From Pseudonocardia cypriaca (GTDB lineage Bacteria > Actinomycetota > Actinomycetes > Mycobacteriales > Pseudonocardiaceae), in NCBI RefSeq assembly GCF_006717045.1, contig NZ_VFPH01000003.1, forward strand, positions 682,001 to 746,000: 64,000 nt of DNA. Reading direction: 5' to 3'. Of the stretch, positions 8,095 to 15,479 are shown in pieces. A model generated the notes under the pieces. That model searched no databases. It was not told where the DNA came from and saw only the letters and a program-made list of their open reading frames with translations. Each line of letters begins with the position of its first letter. Position 1 is the first letter of the stretch. The position numbers and the translations under genes are program-made.

Positions 8095-8562
8095 TCAGGA
8101 GCCGGCCACCAGCAGGGCCGTCGCGATCGCCGCTATGCCCTCGCCCCGGCCGGTGAGGCCCAGGCCGTCGGTGGTGGTCCCGGAGACCGCCACCGGGCCA
8201 CCCACCGCCTCCGAGAGCACCCGCTGGGCCTCTTCGCGCCGGGTGCCGATCTTGGGCCGGTTGCCGATGACCTGCACGGCGGCATTGCCCACCTGCCAGC
8301 CATCGGCGGTGACGAGCCGCCGCACCTCGGCGAGCAGGGCGAGCCCGCTGGCGCCCGCCCACTCCGGCCGCCCGGTGCCGAACACCGCCCCGAGGTCGCC
8401 GAGGCCGGCCGCGGAGAGCAGCGCGTCGCACAGGGCGTGTGCGGCGACATCACCGTCGGAGTGGCCCGCGCAACCGTCAACACCGTCCCAGAGCAGCCCG
8501 GCGATCCAGCACTCGCGCCCGGGCGCGACGGGGTGCACGTCCGTGCCGATCCCGACCCTCAC
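8095..8562 (-). CDS. ispF: 2-C-methyl-D-erythritol 2,4-cyclodiphosphate synthase
   Basis: Fifth enzyme of the MEP isoprenoid pathway, 155 residues. It forms the cyclic diphosphate from the CDP-ME 2-phosphate intermediate as a zinc-dependent trimer. The metal ligands are visible in GTDVHPV (Asp8, His10) and in the GHSDGDVAAHALCDALL block. NRPKIGTRREEAQRVL and SGTTTDGLGLTGRGEGI are the remaining conserved blocks. The start is GTG 8562, which overlaps the ispD stop as GTGA, so translation is coupled. The catalytic residues look intact, unlike those of its neighbour ispD. Confidence 0.93.
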   Translation of the reverse strand: MRVGIGTDVHPVAPGRECWIAGLLWDGVDGCAGHSDGDVAAHALCDALLSAAGLGDLGAVFGTGRPEWAGASGLALLAEVRRLVTADGWQVGNAAVQVIGNRPKIGTRREEAQRVLSEAVGGPVAVSGTTTDGLGLTGRGEGIAAIATALLVAGS

Positions 8563-9221
8563 AGGCGGATCTTCCCGTGCGCGATCAGCTCGGCGAGCTC
8601 CAGGTCCCATGCGCTCCGCACGGCGAACGCCGCCGGGTGGCCGGTGACGGTCCGCACCTCGCCCCCCGCCGCCGCGTACCGGCGGACGGCGGCGAGCGGA
8701 TCCGTGCAGGCGTCGGCCGGCAGCACCCCGGCGCGCACGGCGATCGGGGTCTGCAGGACGCGCAACGCGGCGCGGTCGGGAGTGCCGGTGAAGGCACCGC
8801 GATCATCCACCGACTTGACGGTGTCGGTGAGCGGCAATGCGGGTACGGCCATGCCGTGTCCGGCGCGAACGGCTGCGACGACCGCCGCGACGAGCTCGGC
8901 CGGAGCGAACGGCCGGTGCGCGTCGTGGAGCAGCACGATGCCGTCGCGACTCGACGTGCCGGGATCGTCACCTCTAGTGGCGCCCGGTCGTTGCACGATG
9001 TGTGCCCCGATACCGTGCGCCGAAGGCGACCGCACGTCGACGGGCGCGCCCACGCAGACGCGTTCGACCTCCGGGCGCAGGACATTCGCCGTCGCTACGA
9101 CGACCCGCTCGACCCCGGCGCCGGCCAGCAGCGTGCGCACACCACGCACGACCATCGGAACACCGGCGACCGGCGTGAGCGCATGAGCCGACCCGGCCAC
9201 GACCACCGCGATGACGTGCAC
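8559..9221 (-). CDS. ispD: IspD-like cytidylyltransferase with degenerate active site
   Basis: By position (carD-ispD-ispF) and overall similarity this is the MEP-pathway 2-C-methyl-D-erythritol 4-phosphate cytidylyltransferase gene, 220 residues. Conserved parts include LLHDAHRPF, VPALPLTDTVKSV and DRAALRVLQTP. The N-terminal CTP/Mg loop, normally PAAGxGxRxG...PK, is replaced by VVVAGSAHALTPVAGVPM, so the invariant Arg and Lys are gone. The usual GGxxRxxSVxxGL segment and the late Lys (FAVRSAWDL here) are also missing. Activity is therefore doubtful. The start is placed at GTG 9221, which has no Shine-Dalgarno site, 35 bases after carD. It may be an altered or non-catalytic paralog. Confidence 0.7.
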   Translation of the reverse strand: MHVIAVVVAGSAHALTPVAGVPMVVRGVRTLLAGAGVERVVVATANVLRPEVERVCVGAPVDVRSPSAHGIGAHIVQRPGATRGDDPGTSSRDGIVLLHDAHRPFAPAELVAAVVAAVRAGHGMAVPALPLTDTVKSVDDRGAFTGTPDRAALRVLQTPIAVRAGVLPADACTDPLAAVRRYAAAGGEVRTVTGHPAAFAVRSAWDLELAELIAHGKIRL

Positions 9222-9256
9222 CGGGCGGTCGTCGAAGAGAGGCAGGACTACCGCAC

Positions 9257-9748
9257 TCAGGCGGTGGCGGTGGCCAGCACCTCGTCGAGCAGGACCTCGG
9301 CCCGCTCCTCGTCGGTGCCCTCGGCGAGCGCCAGCTCGCTCACGAGGATCTGCCGCGCCTTCGCCAGCATGCGCTTCTCGCCCGCGGACAGGCCGCGGTC
9401 CTTCTCCCGGCGCCACAGGTCGCGAACGACCTCGGCAACCTTGTTCACATCACCCGAAGCGAGCTTCTCGAGGTTGGCCTTGTACCGGCGCGACCAGTTC
9501 GTGGGTTCCTCGGTGTGCGGGGCGCGGAGCACCTCGAACACCCGATCCAGACCTTCCTGGCCCACCACATCGCGGACGCCGACCACCTCGGCGTTCTCGG
9601 CGGGAACACGCACCGTGAGATCACCCTGCGCGACCTTGAGGACGAGGTACTTGCGCTCCTCGCCCTTGATCGTCCGAGTCTCGATGGCCTCGATGAGAGC
9701 GGCACCGTGGTGCGGGTAGACGACGGTCTCTCCGACCTTGAAAACCAT
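9257..9748 (-). CDS. carD: CarD-family RNA polymerase-binding transcription factor
   Basis: Essential actinobacterial global regulator of 163 residues. It binds the RNA polymerase beta subunit and stabilises the open promoter complex, notably at rRNA promoters. The N-terminal Tudor-like RNAP-interaction domain (FKVGETVVYPHHGAALIE) is followed by the helical DNA-binding domain, with the conserved Trp in EEPTNWSRRYKANLEKL near residue 86. It is close to full family length (~162). It leads the carD-ispD-ispF operon and is divergent from lpqE, as in mycobacteria. Confidence 0.95.
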   Translation of the reverse strand: MVFKVGETVVYPHHGAALIEAIETRTIKGEERKYLVLKVAQGDLTVRVPAENAEVVGVRDVVGQEGLDRVFEVLRAPHTEEPTNWSRRYKANLEKLASGDVNKVAEVVRDLWRREKDRGLSAGEKRMLAKARQILVSELALAEGTDEERAEVLLDEVLATATA

Positions 9749-9775
9749 GTGTCCTCTGCCCCTTTCGCTGCCTCC

Positions 9776-9781
9776 AGGTTA
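9776..9781 (-). promoter_or_regulatory. Candidate -10 box of the carD operon
   Basis: TAACCT on the minus strand (within GTTAACCT) lies about 27 bases before the carD ATG. The leader would be about 20 bases, including an AGAGGA Shine-Dalgarno-like stretch. No convincing -35 is visible. The rest of the 9749-10043 gap shows a TAGGCT (9920-9925) that may serve lpqE and a TTGACA at 9838-9843 without a matching -10. Confidence 0.35.
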
Positions 9782-10043
9782 ACACGCCCCAACCCGCCTT
9801 CGCTCCCCGGTGTGCACTGTCGTCGCAGGTCAGGGGATTGACAATGGCGGGGAAACGTGCAGGTGCGCGTGCACCGGACCGAGCGAGGGGACCGCGACCA
9901 GCGCTGCTACCCGTGGCGTTAGGCTTCGACCGGTCGCACCGGCGACCACCCAGCGATCACGGCGGGCGCCTCACGCCCGCACCCGTCGCGGCGCCGGCCC
10001 CTGCTCGGCGCGGTGCCCGGCAATGAGGAAGGACGTCACACAG

Positions 10044-10754
10044 GTGAGCGACCCCCGCCGGAACCGAGCACAACTCGTCATCGGCGCCCTGATCGCGGCC
10101 GTCGCGGTCGCAGGCTGCGGTGCCGGGCAGATCACGCAGACGAGCCGCCAGGTCGCCGCCGTCGAGGGTGCGAGCGCGACCGGGGGCCAGATCTCGGTCC
10201 GCAACGCGATGATCGAGTTCGACGAGGCCGCCCACGGCGCCGCGATCTACCCGGTCGGCGGCAGCGCACCGCTGCAGATGGTCATCGTGAACACGGGCGC
10301 CGAGGTCGACCGCCTGGTGGCGGCGAGCAGCCCGGTCGCCGAGTCGGTGCAGATCAGCGGCGTCCTGCGGATCCCGGGCGGTCAGGCGCTCACCGTCGAG
10401 GGCGCCCCGGCGGCCCTGGCGGCACCGTCGCCCGCGGAGGCGGCACCGGCGGCCACCCCGGGCGCAGCTCCCGGCACGTCGACGCCGACCACTGCGCCTT
10501 CGACCCCCGCGCCCTCGGCCACCGCACCCCCCACCAGCACGCCGGCACCCGCCGCGCAGCCAGCACCGGTCGTCCCGCCGCCCGCGGCGCAGGGTGAGCC
10601 GGGCGTCGGCAACATCGTGCTCACCGGGCTGCGCGAGGACGTCCAGGCCGGCCTCACCTACCCGCTGATCCTCACCTTCGAGCGCGCGGGCGAGGTGCGC
10701 TTCGACGTCCCGGTCGCCAACCCGGACAAGCTCCGCGAGGACGGCCACGCCTAG
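10044..10754 (+). CDS. lpqE: LpqE-like lipoprotein with PCuAC-like fold
   Basis: Exported lipoprotein of 236 residues; the signal peptide ends in VAVAGC with the lipidated Cys at residue 25. The mature protein has the two halves of a copper-chaperone PCu(A)C-like domain (VNTGAEVDRLVAASSPVAESVQ and YPLILTFERAGEVRFDVPVANP), but an Ala/Pro/Thr-rich linker of about 70 residues is inserted between them, and the Met/His copper ligands of the classical family are absent. The start is GTG 10044, with AGGAAGGA ten bases upstream; ATG 10023 is an alternative. It corresponds to M. tuberculosis lpqE (Rv3584) by order, next to radA and divergent from carD. Its function is unknown. Confidence 0.75.
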   Translation: MSDPRRNRAQLVIGALIAAVAVAGCGAGQITQTSRQVAAVEGASATGGQISVRNAMIEFDEAAHGAAIYPVGGSAPLQMVIVNTGAEVDRLVAASSPVAESVQISGVLRIPGGQALTVEGAPAALAAPSPAEAAPAATPGAAPGTSTPTTAPSTPAPSATAPPTSTPAPAAQPAPVVPPPAAQGEPGVGNIVLTGLREDVQAGLTYPLILTFERAGEVRFDVPVANPDKLREDGHA

Positions 10755-10761
10755 TCCCGGC

Positions 10762-12132
10762 GTGACCGGACGTACGCGCACGGCCCGCAGCGGGGGTTAC
10801 CGCTGCGCGGAGTGCGGGCACCAGGCCGCGCAGTGGGTCGGGCGCTGCCCGGGCTGCCAGGCGTGGGGCACGCTGGAGGCGGCCGCACCGGTCGCAGCGG
10901 CCCGTCCCCGGCAGCGGGTCGTCGCCGGGGCGCCGAGCGCACCGGCCAGCCGGATCGCCGACGTCGCGCTGGACTCGGCCCGCGCCCGGCCCACCGGGGT
11001 GTCGGAGCTGGACCGCGTGCTGGGCGGCGGTCTCGTGCCCGGCGCGGTCGTCCTGCTTGCCGGGGAGCCCGGCGTCGGCAAGTCGACGCTGCTGCTGGAG
11101 GTGGCCGCGCAGGTCGCCCGCACGGGTCGGGTGCTGTACGTCACGGGCGAGGAGTCGGCTGGCCAGGTGCGGCTGCGCGCCGAGCGCACCGGCGCGGTGC
11201 ACGACGAGCTGTACCTCGCCGCCGAGTCCGACCTCGGCGCGATCGTCGGCCACGTCGACGAGCTGCATCCCGACCTGCTGATCGTCGACTCCGTCCAGAC
11301 GATGTCGAGCGGCGACTCCGACGGCGCCGCTGGCGGGGTCACGCAGACCCGGGCCGTCACCGTTGCCCTCACCGCGCTGGCGAAGGAACGCGGGCTGCCC
11401 GTGCTGCTCGTGGGACATGTCACAAAGGACGGCGGCATCGCGGGGCCGCGCGTGCTGGAGCACGTCGTCGACGTCGTGCTCGCGTTCGAGGGCGACAAGC
11501 ACTCGACGCTGCGCATGGTGCGCGGCGTCAAGAACCGGTTCGGGCCCGCCGACGAGGTGGGCTGCTTCGAGATGCGCGACTCCGGCATCGTCGGCATGCC
11601 CGACCCGTCGGGGCTCTTCCTGGCCCGCTTCGGCGGTCCGCCGGTGCCCGGCACCGCCGTCACGGTGGTCATGGACGGCCGCAGACCGCTTCCCGCCGAG
11701 CTGCAGGCCCTGGTGACGGGCAAGGACATCCCCAGCCCGCGCCGCGCCGTCAGCGGCCTCGACAGCGCGCGCGTCGCGATGCTGCTCGCCGTGCTCGAGA
11801 AGCGGGCGGGCGTGCGGCTGCACGACGCGGAGGTGTACGCGGCCACCGTGGGCGGAATGCGCGTCGTCGAGCCCGCCGCCGACCTCGCGCTCGCGCTCGC
11901 GATCACCTCGGCGCGCCGCGACGTGGCCCTCCCGTCCGACGTCGTGGTGCTCGGCGAGCTCGGCCTGGCGGGCGAGGTGCGCCGGGTGGCGGGCGTCGAA
12001 CGGCGGCTCGCCGAGGCCGCCCGGTTGGGCTTCACGCACGCGCTGGTCCCACCCGACAGCGGCACCGCACCCGCGGGTATGCGCCTGACGGAGGTCCGCG
12101 ACGTGGGCGTGGTCCTGGACGCGATCCGCTGA
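10762..12132 (+). CDS. radA: DNA repair protein RadA (Sms)
   Basis: RecA-related helicase of 456 residues that promotes branch migration and processing of recombination intermediates. Domains in order: a four-Cys zinc finger (CAECGHQAAQWVGRCPGC, from about residue 15), a RecA-like ATPase with Walker A GEPGVGKST, the RadA-specific KNRFG (in VRGVKNRFGPADE), and a C-terminal Lon-like domain (LPSDVVVLGELGLAGEVRRV). It starts with GTG 7 bases after lpqE, so the two are probably cotranscribed. In mycobacteria disA follows radA; here it does not. Confidence 0.95.
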   Translation: MTGRTRTARSGGYRCAECGHQAAQWVGRCPGCQAWGTLEAAAPVAAARPRQRVVAGAPSAPASRIADVALDSARARPTGVSELDRVLGGGLVPGAVVLLAGEPGVGKSTLLLEVAAQVARTGRVLYVTGEESAGQVRLRAERTGAVHDELYLAAESDLGAIVGHVDELHPDLLIVDSVQTMSSGDSDGAAGGVTQTRAVTVALTALAKERGLPVLLVGHVTKDGGIAGPRVLEHVVDVVLAFEGDKHSTLRMVRGVKNRFGPADEVGCFEMRDSGIVGMPDPSGLFLARFGGPPVPGTAVTVVMDGRRPLPAELQALVTGKDIPSPRRAVSGLDSARVAMLLAVLEKRAGVRLHDAEVYAATVGGMRVVEPAADLALALAITSARRDVALPSDVVVLGELGLAGEVRRVAGVERRLAEAARLGFTHALVPPDSGTAPAGMRLTEVRDVGVVLDAIR

Positions 12133-12162
12133 GGCGCCACCCCCGGGCCACTCGCCGTCAGG

Positions 12163-12957
12163 TCAGGGCTCCCGGACGAACTGGGTCGGTGGGCTGATCA
12201 CGTCATCCACCCTCGTCAGCAGGCGGTACTCGCCCGCGGGCACCGTGTCACGCCTTTGCGGGCAGCCGGGGGCCGAGGTGCGGCCGGCCCACCGCACGGT
12301 GAACGTCAAGGGCTGCCCGGGAGCGAGCGTGCGCGGGTCCGCCCCCTTCGCCGAGGAGCAGTCGTTGCTCGACCACAGCCGCTGACTGCCGTCGGCGCTC
12401 CAGACGACAATCTCCTGGCGGACCGGGTCCAGGTCGCGCACGCACGGCTGCGTGGAGCTGTTGGTGACGACGAGCCGCAGCACCATGCGTTCGCCCACGC
12501 GACGCTCCGGTCCGACCACCTCGGCCCCGACGGCGATCATGTCGTTCGTGCACGGCACGGGGCGAGCAGGCGTCGTCGGCGGCGGCGTGGTCGTGGGTGG
12601 CGGCGCGGTCGTCGGTGGCGCGTCGTCGACGACGAGCGGTTCCGGGATGGACGCGGTGGGAGGAACGGACCCCGCCGCCCCCGGCTGCGGCGCGCCGGTG
12701 GGCTGCGCTGCTGAGGGGAGGGTCGCGGGAAGCAGCGCGGCGTACGGCGGCGCTGCCGGGGGCGGGGAGGTCTCCTGGGGAGCGGACACGGCGGCACGGC
12801 TGGTGGTCCGGCGGGCGGTTTCGGGTTCGTCGGGCGTACTGGTGAGGGCGGCGATCCCCCAGGTCATCGCCACGATCACGGCGACCATCGAGCCGACGGC
12901 CACCCAGCGCCGTCTCCAGTAGACGGCCGCGGGCAACGGTCCCATCGGCTCCCACAC
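12163..12957 (-). CDS. Membrane-anchored Pro/Thr-rich protein (Rv3587c-like)
   Basis: Predicted single-pass membrane protein of 264 residues with an extracytoplasmic C-terminus. A short cytoplasmic N-terminus (WEPMGPLPAAVYWRRR) is followed by a membrane segment near residues 20-42, a Pro/Ala/Thr-rich stalk including PPTTAPPPTTTPPPTTP, and a globular domain of about 120 residues with four cysteines (PCTNDM, QPCVRD, NDCSSAK, APGCPQ). It occupies the position of M. tuberculosis Rv3587c, a conserved membrane protein of unknown function. GTG 12957 is preferred because a -10 TACCCT lies seven bases upstream; ATG 12945 is an alternative. Confidence 0.75.
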   Translation of the reverse strand: MWEPMGPLPAAVYWRRRWVAVGSMVAVIVAMTWGIAALTSTPDEPETARRTTSRAAVSAPQETSPPPAAPPYAALLPATLPSAAQPTGAPQPGAAGSVPPTASIPEPLVVDDAPPTTAPPPTTTPPPTTPARPVPCTNDMIAVGAEVVGPERRVGERMVLRLVVTNSSTQPCVRDLDPVRQEIVVWSADGSQRLWSSNDCSSAKGADPRTLAPGQPLTFTVRWAGRTSAPGCPQRRDTVPAGEYRLLTRVDDVISPPTQFVREP

Positions 12958-12964
12958 ATCACGC

Positions 12965-12994
12965 AGGGTATATCCGCAACTACCATGAGTTGCG
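12965..12994 (-). promoter_or_regulatory. Leaderless -10 and adjacent dyad of the Rv3587c-like gene
   Basis: On the minus strand TACCCT (12970-12965) lies seven bases before GTG 12957. Just upstream, CGCAACT and AGTTGCG (12975-12981 and 12988-12994) form a 7-bp inverted repeat with a six-base spacer, a possible operator. Confidence 0.4.
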
Positions 12995-13108
12995 AACCGG
13001 GGCGAGTTACGGCGCGTCGCGACGCGCCGGAAGTACCCGAGCGGCGGTCGATCATTCGGGCTGCTGCATCCGGCCGACCGGACGATGGCAGCATCTGGAG
13101 CCGTGTCG

Positions 13109-13969
13109 ATGGCCGCAGTCGTGCTCGACTGGTACCCCGCCGCGGCGCGCGACCTCCCCTGGCGCCGCGCCGGCACCACCCCGTGGGGCGTGCTGGTGAG
13201 CGAGTTCATGCTGCAGCAGACGCCGGTCGCGCGCGTCGAGCCGATCTGGACCGAGTGGATGGCGCGCTGGCCCACCCCGTCGGCCATGGCCGCGGCGCCG
13301 CGGGCAGAGGTGCTGCGGGCATGGGGCAAGCTCGGCTACCCCCGGCGCGCGCTGCGCCTGCACGAGACCGCGGGCGCGATCGCGAGCGAGCACGGCGACG
13401 TCGTCCCCTCGGACGTCGAGGCCCTCGAAGCGCTGCCCGGCATCGGCTCGTACACGGCGCGGGCGGTGGCGGCATTCGGCTACGGGCGACGCTGCCCGGT
13501 GGTCGACACCAACGTCCGCCGCGTCGTCGCCCGCGCGGTGCACGGCCGCGGGGACGCCGGCCCGGCCCGCACCGCCGCCGACCTCGCCGACGTCGACGCG
13601 CTGCTCCCGCCCGACGACCGCTCCGCAGCGGTGGTCTCGGCCGGGCTGATGGAGCTCGGTGCCGTGGTGTGCACGGCGCGGGCCCCACGCTGCGGGATCT
13701 GCCCGGTGCGCGACGTGTGCGCGTGGCGGGCCGCCGGCCGACCGGAGTACACGGGACCCCGCCGGCCGGTGCAGGGCTTCGCAGGTACCGACCGGCAGGT
13801 CCGCGGCCGGCTCCTCGACGTCCTGCGCGGCGCCGACGGCCCCGTCGAACGAGCCGCGCTCGACGCCGCGTGGGACGACGCGGCCCAGCGCGACCGCTGC
13901 CTCGACTCGCTGCTCGTCGACGGGCTCGCGGAGCAGCACGACGACGGCCGATTCGCGTTGCCGGCCTGA
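13109..13969 (+). CDS. mutY: A/G-specific adenine DNA glycosylase
   Basis: Base-excision repair enzyme of 286 residues that removes adenine mispaired with 8-oxoguanine. The catalytic region SEFMLQQTPVARVEPIW, the helix-hairpin-helix LPGIGSYTARAVAAF, the catalytic Asp in VVDTNVRRV, and the iron-sulfur ligands C-x6-C-x2-C-x5-C (CTARAPRCGICPVRDVC) are all present. The C-terminal 8-oxoG-recognition domain is short. ATG 13109 is favoured by GGAG eight bases upstream; GTG 13103 and ATG 13085 are in frame. It corresponds to Rv3589 in the conserved block. Confidence 0.93.
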   Translation: MAAVVLDWYPAAARDLPWRRAGTTPWGVLVSEFMLQQTPVARVEPIWTEWMARWPTPSAMAAAPRAEVLRAWGKLGYPRRALRLHETAGAIASEHGDVVPSDVEALEALPGIGSYTARAVAAFGYGRRCPVVDTNVRRVVARAVHGRGDAGPARTAADLADVDALLPPDDRSAAVVSAGLMELGAVVCTARAPRCGICPVRDVCAWRAAGRPEYTGPRRPVQGFAGTDRQVRGRLLDVLRGADGPVERAALDAAWDDAAQRDRCLDSLLVDGLAEQHDDGRFALPA

Positions 13970-14430
13970 TGGCACAGACGGTTCGCTTCCGCCTGGACGA
14001 CGCGGCGTGCGCCGAGCTCGCCGCCCTGCGCTCACGGCTCGCCGCCCACGGGATCCCCACGCCGGCCGATCCGCCATCGGTGATCGCCGCCGCTGCCGGG
14101 ACGATCCCGCCGCCGGCCAGGGACGCGCTCGCCGCCGAGGTGCGGCTGCTCGCGCTGCCGTCGGTCTGGCTGGAGACGCTCGGCACCGTGGCCGGGCGCC
14201 CAGACGAGCTGGTGCTCGCCGCCGTGGTCGACGCCGAGCTGCTCGCCGTCCACAGCGCGGTGCACGACGCGCTGGCCGGCCGGGTGCGCTCCCCGCTCGC
14301 GGCCTACCTGCCCGGCACCTGGCTCCCGCATTGCGTGCTCGCCACGGAGCGCCCCGCCGACGCGTTCGCGTTGCTGCACCCCGTGCCGACGGTTCGCGCC
14401 CGCGTCGTTGCGGTGGACGTTCAGAGCTGA
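13969..14430 (+). CDS. 2'-5' RNA ligase/2H phosphoesterase-like protein, degenerate
   Basis: Cytoplasmic protein of 153 residues translated from an ATG that overlaps the mutY stop (TGATG), so it is coupled to mutY. The strand pattern and a single LPHCVLA motif near the C-terminus resemble the 2H phosphoesterase superfamily (two HxT/S motifs). The position of the first motif reads SVWLETLG without histidine, so catalysis of the normal type is unlikely. The last ten bases overlap the end of convergent def. The function is unknown and the family assignment tentative. Confidence 0.6.
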   Translation: MAQTVRFRLDDAACAELAALRSRLAAHGIPTPADPPSVIAAAAGTIPPPARDALAAEVRLLALPSVWLETLGTVAGRPDELVLAAVVDAELLAVHSAVHDALAGRVRSPLAAYLPGTWLPHCVLATERPADAFALLHPVPTVRARVVAVDVQS

Positions 14431-14906
14431 CGCTCCCGCAGCTGCCGGAGCGCCGCGCGCCGCCGCTCCCCGCCGAGGGCATCGATGTAGAGCTCGCCGC
14501 GCAGGTGGTCGGTCTCGTGCTGCAGGCAGCGCGCGAGCTCACCGGTGCCCTCGACGACGACCGGCCGCCCCTTCACGTCGACCCCCTCCACCCGCGCGTA
14601 CGCCGCCCTCAGCCGCGGCGCCGACACCCCGGGCACCGAGAGGCAGGCCTCCTCACCGTCGTACTCGCCGTCGGTGGCGACCAGCCGCGGGTTGACGACG
14701 TAGCCGCGTGCGCCGCCGACGTCGTAGGAGAACGCGGCCAGCGACACCCCGATCTGGTTGGCCGCGAGCCCGGCGCGTCCGGGCAGGGAGACGGTGTCCA
14801 TCAGGTCGGCGACCAGCGCGGTCAACCGGTCGTCGAACTCGGTGACCTCGGCGCACGGCGTGCGCAGGACCGGATCGCCGATCAGCCGCAGCTCCCGCAC
14901 CGTCAT
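14421..14906 (-). CDS. def: Peptide deformylase
   Basis: Removes the formyl group from the initiator methionine of new proteins; 161 residues. All three motifs are present: GRAGLAANQIG (GxGLAAxQ with the first Gly changed to Arg-Ala context), EEACLSVPG (metal Cys) and QHETDH (HExxH). The start ATG 14906 overlaps the stop of the upstream PadR gene as ATGA, so def is probably translated from the PadR mRNA, an unusual arrangement. It converges with the 2H-like gene and overlaps it by 10 bases. The change in motif 1 may indicate a second, specialised deformylase rather than the housekeeping copy. Confidence 0.88.
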   Translation of the reverse strand: MTVRELRLIGDPVLRTPCAEVTEFDDRLTALVADLMDTVSLPGRAGLAANQIGVSLAAFSYDVGGARGYVVNPRLVATDGEYDGEEACLSVPGVSAPRLRAAYARVEGVDVKGRPVVVEGTGELARCLQHETDHLRGELYIDALGGERRRAALRQLRERQL

Positions 14907-15448
14907 TCCGACACCCCCACCTTCCCGAGCTGGTCGAGCACCAGCGCGTGCCAGTCGAGCTCTGCGCGCAACCGCAGCCGCGCGTGTTCGAGCACGAGGT
15001 CGTCGGCCGGGGTCTGGTCCGGCCAGCGGCGCTCGCCGAGGTGGTCGAGCCGGGAGAGCCGGGCCGTGAGGTCGCGGACCCGGTCCTCGAGGTGGCCGCG
15101 CAGGGTTGCCTCGTCCATGTCGGAGGTGGTAGCGAGCGCGAGGTCGACCGGGTCGGGCGGGAACCGGACCTCTTCGAGGGCCTCCGCCTGCAGCACCGCG
15201 AGCTCGCGGCGGCCCTCGTCGGTGATCTCGTAGACGGTGCGGGCCGGCAGGCGACCCTCCTGCTCGGTGCGCAGGGCGCGCACCAGTCCCTCGTCCTCCA
15301 GCCGGTGCAGCGCCCCGTAGAGGGAGCCGGGGCGCACGTCCGACCACAGGTCAGCCCGGTCCACCCGGGCGTCCCGGCGGATCTGGTGGCCGTACATCGC
15401 GCCGCCCTTGGCCAGCGCGCTCAGCACGAAGAGCCTCGTCGGGTTCAC
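14903..15448 (-). CDS. PadR-family transcriptional regulator
   Basis: Winged-helix repressor of 181 residues. The PadR domain is at the N-terminus (TRLFVLSALAKGGAMYGHQI, SLYGALHRLEDEGLV, ARTVYEITDEGRREL), followed by an alpha-helical dimerisation region (about residues 95-175, Vir-like) with many Leu and Arg residues. It is coupled by ATGA to def, suggesting that def expression follows its autoregulated transcript. A 20-bp dyad upstream is its likely operator. The start is GTG 15448 with no strong Shine-Dalgarno site; the N-terminus MNPTRLFVLSAL matches the family. Confidence 0.85.
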   Translation of the reverse strand: MNPTRLFVLSALAKGGAMYGHQIRRDARVDRADLWSDVRPGSLYGALHRLEDEGLVRALRTEQEGRLPARTVYEITDEGRRELAVLQAEALEEVRFPPDPVDLALATTSDMDEATLRGHLEDRVRDLTARLSRLDHLGERRWPDQTPADDLVLEHARLRLRAELDWHALVLDQLGKVGVSE

Positions 15449-15459
15449 CGCGCCAGTAA

Positions 15460-15479
15460 AGCACTCACATATGAGTACT
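15460..15479 (-). promoter_or_regulatory. Candidate PadR operator
   Basis: AGTACTCA-TATG-TGAGTGCT on the minus strand has 8-bp arms with one mismatch. It lies 12-31 bases before the PadR GTG and overlaps the last codons of the upstream hydrolase gene. Autorepression is inferred. Confidence 0.5.

Noticed and set aside
10023..10043. ATG 10023 as start of lpqE
   Set aside because: GTG 10044 has AGGAAGGA at ideal spacing and gives a normal signal peptide; the longer form is possible but less likely.
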